Assembly: GCA_900104855.1 (NCBI GenBank)
Contig: FNSS01000001.1
Coordinates: 5,518,001 to 5,582,000, forward strand
Reading direction: 5' to 3'
Source of the DNA: Rhizobiales bacterium GAS188
GTDB taxonomy: Bacteria > Pseudomonadota > Alphaproteobacteria > Rhizobiales > Beijerinckiaceae
Length of the DNA: 64,000 nucleotides
The first letter of the stretch is position 1. The number at the start of each line of letters is the position of its first letter. The notes under the pieces were generated by a model. The model saw only the letters and a list, made by a program, of their open reading frames with translations. It was not told the origin of the DNA and searched no databases. The position numbers were made by a program, and so were the translations under genes. This document shows, piece after piece, positions 16,013-24,809 of the stretch.

Positions 16013-16923
16013 CCCTTCCCGGTCGCGACGGGCCCGCGATAGACGAGCGAGCGGCCGGCGAAGACGAGCAGCACCACGACGAGCTGGGTCGCGGCCATCA
16101 CCATGGCGATCGCCGAGGCCATCGAATAATCATAATCCTCGAAGGCCGATTGATAGGCAGCGATCGAGATCACCCGCGTCGCCGCCGCGGGCTCGCCCAC
16201 CAGCACGGCCGAGGGGAACACCGAATAGGCCTGCACGAAGGAGAGGCAGAAGGTGATGGCGAGGCCTGGCAGCAGCAGCGGCCAGAAGATGTGGCGGAAG
16301 CGCGAAGCGGCCTTGGCGCCGAGCGTGGCGGCCGCCTGCTCGAGCGACGGGTCGATGCCGGTGATGTAGGACAGCATCAGCAGGAAGGTGAAGGGGAAGC
16401 CCGTGATCACCAAGGAGATCACCACGCCCCAGTAATTATGCACGAGCCGCACCGGCTGCGAGATCAGGCCGATGGTCAAGAGCGCGCGGTTGAACCAGCC
16501 TTGCGGGCCGAAATAGAACAGCATGCCTTCGGCGACCAGCACCGTGCCGAGCGTGATCGGCAGGACGAGGATCGTGGTCAAGAGGCGCTGGCGGCGCATG
16601 AGCCGCACCCGGAAGGCGATCGGGATGGCGAGTGCGAGGTTGAGGAGGGTCACCGGCAGCGCGATCTTCATCGTCGTGCCGATGGTGTTCGAGAAATAGG
16701 GGTCCGAGAAGAAGCGCTGGTAATTGGCGAGGGCGTCGCCGACCTTCGGCTCGAAGGACAGGACGAGGCCGTAGAGGAAGGGGTAGACGAACAGCGCCAC
16801 CAGGAACAGCGCCGCCGGCAGCACCAGCAAGGTGACGCCGTCGAGGCCGGCAGCCGCGAGCCGCAAGCGCAGCGGCGGCGATGCCGGCTCGACCGGCCGG
16901 TCCGGGGAGGCGATCGCGGTCAC
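16009..16923 (-). CDS. ABC permease, PotB-like
   Basis: 304 residues with six helices and the EAA loop EQAAATLGAKAASRFRHIFWPLLLPG. The start is GTG at 16923, overlapping the ATPase stop by four bases. Homologous in layout to PotB/FbpB-type subunits for polyamines, iron or phosphonates. A long soluble N-terminus precedes helix 1 (LLVLPAALFLVALFVYPFLYGLVLSF). Partner of the permease at 15167-16012. Confidence 0.88.
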   Translation of the reverse strand: MTAIASPDRPVEPASPPLRLRLAAAGLDGVTLLVLPAALFLVALFVYPFLYGLVLSFEPKVGDALANYQRFFSDPYFSNTIGTTMKIALPVTLLNLALAIPIAFRVRLMRRQRLLTTILVLPITLGTVLVAEGMLFYFGPQGWFNRALLTIGLISQPVRLVHNYWGVVISLVITGFPFTFLLMLSYITGIDPSLEQAAATLGAKAASRFRHIFWPLLLPGLAITFCLSFVQAYSVFPSAVLVGEPAAATRVISIAAYQSAFEDYDYSMASAIAMVMAATQLVVVLLVFAGRSLVYRGPVATGKG

Positions 16924-18038
16924 TTCGCCTCCGGCGGGAAGATCAGCACCTGGTCCTTGTCGGCCGTGAGCTGGACCGGGGAGCCGACCGCGAGCGGGGC
17001 GGTCGAGGCGAAATGCAGCTCGGCGCCCGCCGGGGTGCGCGCCACGCCGTGGAATTCCCGGCCGCGATATTCGATGGCCTCGACGGTCGCCGCAATGCCG
17101 CTGCGCCCGGCCGCGGCCGGGACGAGGTCGTCGGGCCGGACGGCGACGACGGCCGTGTCGCCCTTCAGCTCGCCGCGCGGTATGCCTTCGAGAGTGCCGC
17201 CGCCGATATCGACCTGCGCGAGGCCCCCGGCATTGCCGATGAGCCTGCCGCTGATCCGGTTACGGTAGCCCATGAAGTCCGCCACATCGAGATGGGCGGG
17301 CGTCGCATAAAGCTCGGCCGGAGTTCCGACCTGGCGGATGACACCGTCGCGAAGCACCACGATGCGGTCGGCGAGCGACAGCGCTTCCTCCTGGTCATGC
17401 GTCACATAGATGGTGGTCGAGCCGAGCTGGCCATGGATCCGCCTGATCTCCTGGCGCATCTCGAGGCGCAGCTTGGCGTCGAGATTCGACAAGGGCTCGT
17501 CCATCAGCACCAGCGGCGGCTCGATGACGATGGCACGCGCGATGGCGACACGCTGCTGCTGGCCGCCCGATAATTGCCCCGGCAGCTTATGGCCGTGCTC
17601 GGTGAGATGCACGAGGCGCAGCGCCTCCTCGACCCGCCGCTCTAGCTCGGCGGAGGGGACGCTGCGCATCTTGAGGCCGAAGCCGACATTCTTGCGCACC
17701 GTCATATGCGGGAACAGCGCGTAGTTCTGGAACACCATGCCGAAGCCGCGATCCTCGGTGCGCAAGGTGTCGATGCGCTTGTCGTCGAGCCGGATGCTGC
17801 CGCCGGTCACCGGCAACAGGCCGGCGATGCAGTTGAGCGCGGTCGATTTGCCGCAGCCCGAAGGTCCGAGCAGCGCCACGAACTGGCCGCGGCGGATCGT
17901 CAGGGTCAGGTCGCGCAGCGCGTTCACCACGCCAAAATCGCGGCGCACGCCTTCGAGGCGCAGCTCCTTGAACGCCTGTGCGTGGAGGGCTTGGGCGCGG
18001 CCCGCCTGCGGCGTCGCGGCGCTCACTGCGAGGTTCAT
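16920..18038 (-). CDS. ABC ATPase, PotA/FbpC-like with TOBE domain
   Basis: 372 residues. Walker A GPSGCGKST, Q-loop VFQNYALFPHMTV, signature LSGGQQQRVAIARAI, Walker B LVLMDEPLSNLDA and H-loop YVTHDQEEA are intact. From about residue 240 a TOBE-like regulatory domain (AVRPDDLVP) follows. It drives the two downstream permeases. The operon has no substrate-binding protein gene, so either one is encoded elsewhere or was lost. The ATG is preceded by GGGAGG at a slightly long distance. Confidence 0.9.
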   Translation of the reverse strand: MNLAVSAATPQAGRAQALHAQAFKELRLEGVRRDFGVVNALRDLTLTIRRGQFVALLGPSGCGKSTALNCIAGLLPVTGGSIRLDDKRIDTLRTEDRGFGMVFQNYALFPHMTVRKNVGFGLKMRSVPSAELERRVEEALRLVHLTEHGHKLPGQLSGGQQQRVAIARAIVIEPPLVLMDEPLSNLDAKLRLEMRQEIRRIHGQLGSTTIYVTHDQEEALSLADRIVVLRDGVIRQVGTPAELYATPAHLDVADFMGYRNRISGRLIGNAGGLAQVDIGGGTLEGIPRGELKGDTAVVAVRPDDLVPAAAGRSGIAATVEAIEYRGREFHGVARTPAGAELHFASTAPLAVGSPVQLTADKDQVLIFPPEAK

Positions 18039-18247
18039 GCGCGGGCATCCTCCCTTTCGACGACATTCTTCCGCCTTGCGGCCGGATCATTGCGGGACAT
18101 GCCAGTTCGGCCGAAGCGCTATGAGCTTCGGTCCAACAGGCTGCCGCGGATCATGCCGCGCGCGATGGCGGCCGTCCAGCTTGCTGTGCCATACTACCAT
18201 TTAACAGACAAGGGGCGGTCCGGGGGGGATCACCATTCGTGCGCGTC

Positions 18248-18386
18248 CCTTCTCCCGCGGAAGGGCGGGAGAAGGTGCCCGAACGTAGTGAGGGCGGATG
18301 AGGGGCGCCGGTGAAGCGCTCGACCGTCCCTCACCCGGCTCGACTGCGTCTCGCCACCCTCTCCCGCCTCAAGTGGCGGGAGAGGG
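18248..18386. repeat. Two GC-rich hairpins of the dispersed repeat family
   Basis: CCTTCTCCCGC/GGCGGGAGAAGG (18248-18275) and CCCTCTCCCGCC/GGCGGGAGAGGG (18357-18386), separated by a GGATGAGGGGCG...CCCTCACCCGG pair. They fill the 357-base gap between the tartrate dehydrogenase stop and the ABC ATPase start; no gene is seen in it. Confidence 0.7.
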
Positions 18387-18395
18387 CAACGCTCC

Positions 18396-19472
18396 CTACA
18401 GATTATCGCCCCTCAGTGCCGCGATCACGGCGTCGGTCACCTGGCGCGTCGTCGCCTTGCCGCCGAGATCGGGCGTGTGCAGCGCGCTGTCCGCGGTCAC
18501 GCGCTCGATGGCGCGCATCAGCCGGGCGGCGGCGCGCCCTTCGCCCAGATGATCGAGCATCATGACGCCGCTCCAGAAGGTGCCGATCGGGTTGGCGATC
18601 CCTTTGCCGACGATGTCGAAGGCCGAGCCGTGGATCGGCTCGAACATCGAGGGCAAGCGCCGCTCCGGATTGAGGTTCGCGGTCGGCGCGATGCCGAGCG
18701 AGCCGGCGAGCGCCGCTGCGAGATCGGAGAGGATATCGGCATGCAGGTTGGTGGCGACGATGGTGTCCAGCGTCGCCGGCTTCAGCGTCATGCGCATGGT
18801 CATGGCGTCGACCAGCATCTTGTCGCACGTGACGTCGGGGAACTCCCTTGCCACCTCGGCGGCGATCTCGTCCCAGAGCACCATGCCGTGGCGCTGGGCG
18901 TTCGACTTGGTCACCACGGTGAGGAGCTTGCGCGGCCGCGACCTTGCGAGCGCGAAGGCGAAGCGCATGATGCGCGTCACGCCGGCGCGGGTGAAGATCG
19001 CAACCTCGGTCGCGACCTCCTCAGGCAGGCCGCGATGCGAGCGCCCGCCCTGGCCGGCATATTCGCCTTCGGAATTCTCGCGCACGATCACCCAATCGAG
19101 CTCCTTAGCGGTGACGTCGCGCAGTGGCGAGGTGATGCCGGGCAGGATGCGGGTCGGCCGCACATTGGCGTATTGGTCGAGGCCCTGGCAGATGGCGAGG
19201 CGCAGGCCCCAAAGCGTGACATGATCGGGCATGTCGGGGGCGCCGACGGCGCCGAAATAGATGGCATCGAAGCCGCGCAGCCTCTCGACGCCATCGGGCG
19301 GCATCATCACGCCATTATGTTTGTGATAATCGGAGCCCCAGTCGAATTCCGTGACCTCGAAGCCGAAGCCGCCATCGCGCTCGGCGCAGACGCGCAGGGT
19401 TTCGAGCCCCGCGGTGATGACCTCCGGCCCGATGCCGTCGCCTCCGATGGCGGCGATGCGATAGCTCTTCAT
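18396..19472 (-). CDS. Tartrate / D-malate dehydrogenase family (beta-decarboxylating)
   Basis: 358 residues of the isocitrate/isopropylmalate dehydrogenase superfamily: GGDGIGPEVI at the N-terminus, RPTRILPGI, VIVRENSEGEYAG, KSNAQRHGM, DAMTMRMTLKP, NLHADILSDLAAALAG and FEPIHGSAFDIVGKGIANPIG. ENSEGEY rather than the isopropylmalate TGGIYFG favours TtuC/DmlA-type enzymes, which oxidise tartrate or D-malate with NAD+ and Mn2+. It may be co-transcribed with the downstream ABC operon (357-base gap with hairpins), suggesting dicarboxylate use. Divergent from pobA. Confidence 0.88.
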   Translation of the reverse strand: MKSYRIAAIGGDGIGPEVITAGLETLRVCAERDGGFGFEVTEFDWGSDYHKHNGVMMPPDGVERLRGFDAIYFGAVGAPDMPDHVTLWGLRLAICQGLDQYANVRPTRILPGITSPLRDVTAKELDWVIVRENSEGEYAGQGGRSHRGLPEEVATEVAIFTRAGVTRIMRFAFALARSRPRKLLTVVTKSNAQRHGMVLWDEIAAEVAREFPDVTCDKMLVDAMTMRMTLKPATLDTIVATNLHADILSDLAAALAGSLGIAPTANLNPERRLPSMFEPIHGSAFDIVGKGIANPIGTFWSGVMMLDHLGEGRAAARLMRAIERVTADSALHTPDLGGKATTRQVTDAVIAALRGDNL

Positions 19473-19505
19473 AGGGTGTCCTTTCGGCGCGTCGTCCTTG
19501 ATATC

Positions 19506-19552
19506 GCATCATTCACTTTGCGAAAAACGGAAGCCATTCTTCGGAATGATGC
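19506..19552. promoter_or_regulatory. Dyad in the tartrate dehydrogenase / pobA divergent promoter region
   Basis: GCATCATTC (19506-19514) has an exact inverted copy GAATGATGC (19544-19552), and the right half forms a small CATTC-TTCG-GAATG hairpin by itself. Placed between divergent genes, it is a candidate operator for a regulator not encoded in the window. Confidence 0.45.
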
Positions 19553-19715
19553 TTGGCGCCTTGACGCATCCTCGCCGGCCTTCCTACCATCGTCATGCCC
19601 GCAGCGCGCAAGGCCCGACGATTCCTTAAGGGGGGCGGCCGCGCCCGCCACCGGACGGGAGCGACCTGCCCGAGCAGGTCCGCCCGGGCCGGTGAGAGGC
19701 GAGGAGGAGGACGGA

Positions 19716-20900
19716 ATGCGCGAGCGCACCCAGGTCGGCATCGTCGGGGCGGGGCCGGCCGGGCTGCTATTGTCGCATCTCCTGCATCTCCAAGGCATCC
19801 ACTCGATCATCGTCGAGGATCGAAGCCGCGCCTATGTCGAGCACCGGGTGCGCGCCGGCGTCCTCGAGCAGGGTTCGGTCGACACGCTGCGCGAGGCCGG
19901 GCTCGACGCCAGGCTCAAGCGCGAGGGCCTGGTGCATGAGGGCATCCAGATCCAGATCGGCGAGGAGCGCCACCGCCTCGATCTCAAGGAATTGAGTGGC
20001 GGCAAGGTGATCACGGTCTACGGCCAGCAGGAAGTGGTGAAGGACCTGATCGCGCAACGCCTCGCCGATGGCGGGGAGATCCGCTTCGAGGCCGGGAAGG
20101 CGGCGATCCACGACTTCGGCGGCGAGAAGCCGCGCATCACCTACATCCAGGGCGGCGTCGAGCAGGAGATCGCCTGCGACTTCATCGCCGGCTGCGACGG
20201 CTTCCACGGCATCTGCCGCCCCTCCATTCCCGAAGGCGCCATCACGATGTTCGATCGCGTCTACCCCTTCGCCTGGCTCGGCATCCTGGCGAAGGCCGCG
20301 CCTGCCTCCGAGGAGGTGATCTACGTCAATCATCCGCGCGGCTTTGCGCTGTCGAGCATGCGCTCGCAGGAGGTGGCGCGGCTCTATCTGCAATGCAAGC
20401 CCGACGAGAACCTCGCCGAATGGCCAGATCATCGCATCTGGGAAGAGCTGCATGCGCGGCTGCGCTCGCGCGGCGGCGACACGGTGCATGAGGGCCAGGT
20501 GCTCGAGCGCGGCATCACCGGCATGAGGAGCTTCGTCGCCGAGCCGATGCGCCATGGCAGGCTGTTCCTCGCGGGCGACGCCGCCCATATCGTGCCGCCG
20601 ACCGGCGCCAAGGGCATGAACCTCGCAGTCGCCGATGTGCGGGTGCTGTCCCGGGCGCTCGGCGCCTTCTATCGCGACAACCGCTCAGATCTTCTCGACG
20701 GCTATTCGGCGACCTGCCTCGCCCGCGTCTGGCGGGCCGAGCATTTCTCCTGGTTCATGACCTCGATGCTGCACAACTTCCCGAACGAGGACGATTTCGG
20801 CCGGCGGCTGCAGCGCTCGCAGCTCGATTATGTGGTGAGCTCCAAGGCCGCGGGACGAAGCCTCGCCGAGAACTATGTCGGCCTGCCCTTCGCGAGTTGA
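19716..20900 (+). CDS. pobA: 4-hydroxybenzoate 3-monooxygenase
   Basis: 394 residues, the exact length of classical PobA. FAD-binding GAGPAGLLLSHLL at the N-terminus, RVRAGVLEQGSVD, the NAD(P)H/FAD motif CDGFHGICR, LIF-type active-site region VIYVNHPRGFALSSMRS, and the second FAD motif GRLFLAGDAAHIVPPTGAKGMN followed by AENYVGLPF. The tyrosines in IYVNHP and ENYVGLP correspond to Tyr201 and Tyr385 of the Pseudomonas enzyme. It hydroxylates 4-hydroxybenzoate to protocatechuate using NADPH. The ATG follows GAGGAGGAC; the longer upstream frame is a shadow of the opposite gene. No pca genes are nearby. Confidence 0.96.
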   Translation: MRERTQVGIVGAGPAGLLLSHLLHLQGIHSIIVEDRSRAYVEHRVRAGVLEQGSVDTLREAGLDARLKREGLVHEGIQIQIGEERHRLDLKELSGGKVITVYGQQEVVKDLIAQRLADGGEIRFEAGKAAIHDFGGEKPRITYIQGGVEQEIACDFIAGCDGFHGICRPSIPEGAITMFDRVYPFAWLGILAKAAPASEEVIYVNHPRGFALSSMRSQEVARLYLQCKPDENLAEWPDHRIWEELHARLRSRGGDTVHEGQVLERGITGMRSFVAEPMRHGRLFLAGDAAHIVPPTGAKGMNLAVADVRVLSRALGAFYRDNRSDLLDGYSATCLARVWRAEHFSWFMTSMLHNFPNEDDFGRRLQRSQLDYVVSSKAAGRSLAENYVGLPFAS

Positions 20901-20942
20901 CGGGCCAGCGCCCGCTTATTCCGGAGGCAGGCGAGGAGCGGG

Positions 20943-21155
20943 TCATTGCTTGTCTGGGTCAAGTTCTGGATGTTCTCTTATAATCGGCATCTGAATCTTT
21001 GTAACTATTGTTCCCATGATTTCGCCAGCAGCGAACAGAAAGAGCCTTTGCTCACCTCTATTCTCGATCTTTCGTAACAACGAATCCAACTGATTGAACT
21101 CCTGAGATAGCCTGTGTGTTGTCTCCAAAATCAATGAAGCAAGTTCCTTCCGCAT
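20943..21155 (-). CDS. Small hypothetical protein, third gene of the low-GC cassette
   Basis: 70 residues, mostly helical (LILETTHRLSQEFNQLDSLLRKIENRG), then a hydrophobic patch LFLFAAGEIMGTIVTKIQMPI and an acidic tail. GGGAGC seven bases before the ATG overlaps the end of the preceding gene, three bases away, so translation is coupled. No family recognised. Lower GC than the neighbours on both sides. The 40 bases from here to the pobA stop hold nothing. Confidence 0.65.
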   Translation of the reverse strand: MRKELASLILETTHRLSQEFNQLDSLLRKIENRGEQRLFLFAAGEIMGTIVTKIQMPIIREHPELDPDKQ

Positions 21156-21158
21156 TGA

Positions 21159-21770
21159 TTAGCTCCCATGCCTAGAAATCGAGACAGCCGTGAGATTCCA
21201 TACATTCGCGAACGCGTCGACGAATTCTGCCATGCCAATCATGGCCGCCTCGCAATGACGATGCCGAGGCTCGCCGCCAGTCATCCGCCAGGGAAGTTCC
21301 ATGTTCAAAGAGGAACCGAACTCAAGGGTTACCAAAGCCGAGATGACCTTTCCGAATTCCGGGATCGTCACGCGAAACAGAAGATGCGGCTGTGCCCATA
21401 GACCACCCTCGAGACAGGTCGCTTGCCCATAAACGACTTTCGCGTCGGGCCCGAGCTCGCCGAGAACGGCACTGTCGCAGGCACTGACGGTCTGCGCGTA
21501 AGCGGTGTCGTACTCAGCATCCGGAAATCCGCCGAAAACGAACATCGCCATCGAAGACAAGACGGTTTCGAACCGTCCACCGACGAATTCATGCAATGTC
21601 GTCAAGACTTGGCCAAGGTGGTGTTGAGCTTCCTCGGCCGTATCATCTCGAGGCAGCGCATTTGGGGATGTCGCGGGGGTTGCGGAGAACCTCGCAATCA
21701 CGATGTCGAGCGCGCCGCAAGTTGTCTTGAGCGCCCACATACCTTTATACACTGCGAGGCCAATTATCAC
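21159..21770 (-). CDS. Hypothetical protein, second gene of the low-GC cassette
   Basis: About 203 residues from a GTG that overlaps the preceding gene by 26 bases; an ATG at 21740 is an alternative (193 residues). No signal peptide or clear membrane helix. Mixed alpha/beta with a conserved-looking core VLSSMAMFVFGGFPD, PDAKVVYGQATCLEGGLWAQPHLLFRV and FGKVISALVTLEFGSSLNMELPWRM. The repeated 'PHLLFRVTIPEFG' type strands suggest a compact sensor-like fold, but that is a guess. No known domain recognised. Confidence 0.65.
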   Translation of the reverse strand: MIIGLAVYKGMWALKTTCGALDIVIARFSATPATSPNALPRDDTAEEAQHHLGQVLTTLHEFVGGRFETVLSSMAMFVFGGFPDAEYDTAYAQTVSACDSAVLGELGPDAKVVYGQATCLEGGLWAQPHLLFRVTIPEFGKVISALVTLEFGSSLNMELPWRMTGGEPRHRHCEAAMIGMAEFVDAFANVWNLTAVSISRHGS

Positions 21771-22242
21771 CGCGGAATACCTGGTTTAGCCCTGAGACAC
21801 ATGAGTCGCAAATGAACACTCCGGGCCCCCCGGCGAGGCGGATTTCGGGCTCGCGCCGACAACAGAAGGAGCATTCACGCTCGACTCGAGCGGCCGAAGC
21901 TGTTGTTCGTGGCGAGTCTCCGCTAATTTGATCCCACGCCATCTGAACCCATGATTTCGCAAGGTCTTCAAGAGTCTTGTCCTTAATCTCCTTGGCGACT
22001 CTGATAGCGAGGAGCCCGACCGACATGGCCGCGTCGAATTTCTCGGCCATCAGCAATTGCGAATGTAGTGCCGCGAACGGCCCATAGAGCGGAGGATGGT
22101 TAAACGACGACACTGTGGTCTCCACATGTTTTGCCGCAAGCTTCCTGGGAGTGGCCTCCTTCGGGAACATCAATGCGGCCATCCGACGATACGCTGCCTC
22201 CCGACGTTTGTCCCACAAGGCTTGGTCCCGACCGGGAAGCAA
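21745..22242 (-). CDS. Hypothetical protein with ClpX-type C4 zinc finger, first gene of the low-GC cassette
   Basis: 165 residues. Helical N-terminal part (AYRRMAALMFPKEATPRKLAAKHVETTVSSF, then AALHSQLLMAEKFDAAMSVGLLAIRVAKEI) and a C-terminal zinc finger CSFCCRREPEIRLAGGPG with FICDSCV, matching the N-terminal C4 domain that ClpX uses for adaptor binding, here without any AAA+ domain. The frame opens with a TTG at 22242; the first internal ATG lies about 20 codons in. It overlaps the next gene by 26 bases and is divergent from the DUF3237 gene. Confidence 0.68.
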   Translation of the reverse strand: MLPGRDQALWDKRREAAYRRMAALMFPKEATPRKLAAKHVETTVSSFNHPPLYGPFAALHSQLLMAEKFDAAMSVGLLAIRVAKEIKDKTLEDLAKSWVQMAWDQISGDSPRTTASAARVERECSFCCRREPEIRLAGGPGVFICDSCVSGLNQVFRGDNWPRSV

Positions 22243-22340
22243 AATCTTACTGTCGTGGGCGAATGGCTAAGCCCCCGGGAAATACAACCGACATTTGCGA
22301 TATCGCCCACTTTAGCCAGTCGTAAACTGCGGAGCAGCCC

Positions 22341-22808
22341 ATGACAGACCTTGCGGTTCCTCGGCTCGAGCATGTGGCCGATCTCGAGATCGGCATCGCG
22401 CCAGCGATCGAGATCGGTGAGACGGCCGTCGGCGAGAGGCGCGTCATCCCGATCACCGGCGGCATCGTGAAGGGCCCGCGGCTCAACGGTCGCATCCTGC
22501 CGGCCGGTGCCGATTTCCAGATCATCCGGCCGGACGGCGTCACTGAGCTCGTCGCCCGCTACGTGATCGAGGCCGGTGACGGGGCCCTGATCTATATCGA
22601 GAATAGCGGCATCCGCCACGGGCCGCCGGAGCTGATCGTCAAGCTGCGCCGCGGCGAGGAAGTCGATCCGGGCCTGATCTATTTCCGCACCGCGCCGCGC
22701 TTCGAGACGGCATCGCCGCGCCATCAGTTCCTGATGCGCCACCTCTTCATCGGGGTCGGCGCCCGCTATCCCGATCGCGTCGCGCTCGCAGTGTGGCTGG
22801 TGACCTGA
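22341..22808 (+). CDS. DUF3237 family protein
   Basis: 155 residues with the DUF3237 pattern: [84 protein letters not shown] and the terminal FIGVGAR. A predicted small beta-barrel; family function unknown, often near catabolic genes. The ATG follows CGGAGCAGCCC. Divergent from the zinc-finger gene, 98 bases apart. Confidence 0.87.
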   Translation: MTDLAVPRLEHVADLEIGIAPAIEIGETAVGERRVIPITGGIVKGPRLNGRILPAGADFQIIRPDGVTELVARYVIEAGDGALIYIENSGIRHGPPELIVKLRRGEEVDPGLIYFRTAPRFETASPRHQFLMRHLFIGVGARYPDRVALAVWLVT

Positions 22809-22964
22809 GCATGCACGGCTGCCTGGCGCGGCCGGTCTCGTTCATCGCCTGCCATTGCCGGGCGAAGCTCCCCGCCTTATCGTTCCCGTCGCTCGTCGCG
22901 CCGGCCCTTCGCTGCGCGACCTCGACCGCACCACCACCAGAGATCACCAGAAGGATTTCGCGCC

Positions 22965-23171
22965 ATGAAGCTCAGCGCCCGCAATGTGCTCAAAGGAAAA
23001 GTGCTGGAGATCAAGAAGGGCGCCACCACGGCGCATGTGCGGCTCGACGTAGGGGGTATGACCGTCACGGCGTCCATCACCAACGAAGCGGTGGACGAGC
23101 TGAAATTGAGTGTCGGCCAGCAGGCCTATGCGGTCATCAAGGCGTCCGACGTGATGGTCGCGGTGGATTGA
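22965..23171 (+). CDS. Molbindin (single Mop/TOBE domain)
   Basis: 68 residues forming one Mop domain: [65 protein letters not shown]. Such proteins bind molybdate as hexamers in the cytoplasm and are thought to store it for cofactor synthesis, which fits the molybdenum hydroxylase encoded at 55.8 kb. AAGGA precedes the ATG. TrmO follows after five bases. Confidence 0.92.
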   Translation: MKLSARNVLKGKVLEIKKGATTAHVRLDVGGMTVTASITNEAVDELKLSVGQQAYAVIKASDVMVAVD

Positions 23172-23176
23172 GCCAG

Positions 23177-23668
23177 ATGGTCCGGCTGAACGAGATCCGC
23201 GCCCACGAGGTCGCTGTCGACGCGCCCGCCGCGACCGATGCCGGCCTGGTGTTCATCGGCCGGATCTATACGCCTTGGACCTCCCGCCTGACCTGCCCGA
23301 GACAGGGCCGGTTGGACGGGCCCGTCTGCCGGATCGAGATCTTCGAGCCCTGGGTCGCGGCGCTCGACGGCATCGCCGCCTATGAGTGCCTCGAAATCCT
23401 GTATTGGCTGCATGAATCGCGGCGCGACCTGGTGCGCCAGAGCCCGGCCGATAACGGTGCGACGCGCGGCACCTTCGCGCTGCGCACTCCGGTCCGGCCC
23501 AACCCGATCGGGACATCGATCGTGGCGTTGGTCGGGGTCGAGGGAGCGGTCCTGTCGGTGCAGGGGCTCGATTGCCTGGACGGCACGCCCCTGATCGATC
23601 TCAAGCCGGACCGGGCGCTGTTCACGCCGATCGCCCCGCCGCAGGCAGGAGATTTTCAAACAAGCTGA
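23177..23668 (+). CDS. trmO: tRNA (adenine(37)-N6)-methyltransferase TrmO/TsaA family
   Basis: 163 residues with the TsaA_N/TrmO beta-barrel signatures [56 protein letters not shown] and [20 protein letters not shown] is the cofactor-binding loop. The enzyme N6-methylates t6A37 in some tRNAs with S-adenosylmethionine. The ATG at 23177 is five bases after the molbindin stop; the longer frame from 22793 covers molbindin and is not real. The coding end runs into a 16-bp tandem repeat that supplies the last residues (GDFQTS). Confidence 0.88.
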   Translation: MVRLNEIRAHEVAVDAPAATDAGLVFIGRIYTPWTSRLTCPRQGRLDGPVCRIEIFEPWVAALDGIAAYECLEILYWLHESRRDLVRQSPADNGATRGTFALRTPVRPNPIGTSIVALVGVEGAVLSVQGLDCLDGTPLIDLKPDRALFTPIAPPQAGDFQTS

Positions 23669-23714
23669 TTTTCAAACAAGCTGATTATCAAGCAAGCTGA
23701 TTTCCAGACAAGGT
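23651..23714. repeat. 16-bp tandem repeat, four units, spanning the trmO stop
   Basis: GATTTTCAAACAAGCT twice (23651-23666, 23667-23682), then GATTATCAAGCAAGCT and GATTTCCAGACAAGGT. Identity falls from left to right, as expected for stepwise duplication and decay. The first unit encodes the TrmO C-terminus. Confidence 0.9.
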
Positions 23715-23735
23715 GACGCGCTGGGGTCGAACGCC

Positions 23736-24809
23736 ATGGACAAGATACGCCTCACCCATATCGGCCTCGGCCGCTGGGGTTTCGACTGGGCGCGCGACAT
23801 CCTGCCCGGCCATCCCGATGTCGAGGTCGTCGCCTATGTGGATAGCGACGAGGCAGCGCTCGGCCGCGTCCAGGAAGAGCTCGGCGCCTCGCCCGGCATC
23901 TGCTTTGCCGAGACGCGGGCGGCGTTGCGATCCGTAGCATCCGATGGCGTCGTCATCTGCCTTCCCATCGCACTCCACGCACCCGTCGCCCGGGAAGCGC
24001 TGCAGGCCGGGCGCCATGTCGTCGTCGAGAAGCCGTTCACCGCGACGCTGCAAGAGGCGCATGAGCTCGCGGATCTCGCCGAGGCGCGGCGGCGCGTGCT
24101 CATGGTCAGCCAGAATTATCGTTATTTTCCGGCACCGGTGATGGCGGCCGAGTTCGTGCGCCAAGGCCATTTCGGGAAGCTGAGCCAGATCAAGATCGAC
24201 TTTCGCCGCAACGCGCCGGTCGAAGGCCATAATTACTGGGCGCTGCGCAATCCGCTCCTCGTCGACATGGCGGTGCATCATTACGATCTCACCCGGATGA
24301 TCGTCGGCGAGGATCCGGTCGAGCTCTCCTGCCGAAGCTGGAATCCGCCTGGCAGCCCGTTCACGGGCGATCCTTGCGGAGCTATCGTGCTGACCTTTCC
24401 GAACGGCGTCGCGGTCAGCTATCGCGGCAGCTGGCTGGACCAGGGCCCGCAGACCGCCTGGGCCGGCGAATGGCAGATGGATTTCGAGCGGGGCTCGGTG
24501 CTCTGGACCTCGCGTGCGGACCGGCCGAACTCGCTGGCGCGCGAGCGCTTCGCGACCAAGCGGCCGAATGCCGAGACGAAGGTGCAGACATTGCCTCGCA
24601 TGCCGCTGCATGGCCGAAAAGGTGTTCTCGCCGCCTTCGCGACGGTGATACGCACGGGCCGAGAGCCGCCCGACTTCCCGTCCGGCCGCTCGAATATCGC
24701 GACGCTTGCCATCATCGAGGCCGCGCTGAAATCATCCGCCGCCACAGGCGCTTCCCAGTGCCTCGCCGATGTCCTCGCCGCGACTTCGAAAGCGGGTGTC
24801 CGGAGATGA
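23736..24809 (+). CDS. Gfo/Idh/MocA family oxidoreductase
   Basis: 357 residues. N-terminal Rossmann fold with GLGRWGFDWARDIL, acidic YVDSDE after strand 2, VVICLPIALHAPVAREALQAGRHVVVEKPF (the family EKP motif), then NYRYFPAP and the catalytic-domain HHYDLTRMI. Enzymes of this family oxidise or reduce sugars, inositols or related polyols with NAD(P). It overlaps the ThuA-like gene by four bases, a pairing seen in sugar-catabolic loci. Substrate unknown. No strong ribosome-binding site. Confidence 0.88.
   Translation: MDKIRLTHIGLGRWGFDWARDILPGHPDVEVVAYVDSDEAALGRVQEELGASPGICFAETRAALRSVASDGVVICLPIALHAPVAREALQAGRHVVVEKPFTATLQEAHELADLAEARRRVLMVSQNYRYFPAPVMAAEFVRQGHFGKLSQIKIDFRRNAPVEGHNYWALRNPLLVDMAVHHYDLTRMIVGEDPVELSCRSWNPPGSPFTGDPCGAIVLTFPNGVAVSYRGSWLDQGPQTAWAGEWQMDFERGSVLWTSRADRPNSLARERFATKRPNAETKVQTLPRMPLHGRKGVLAAFATVIRTGREPPDFPSGRSNIATLAIIEAALKSSAATGASQCLADVLAATSKAGVRR

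Noticed and set aside
18477-19715. Upstream extension of the pobA frame
   Set aside because: The extension runs antisense to the dehydrogenase gene; PobA homology starts exactly at 19716 with a good ribosome-binding site.
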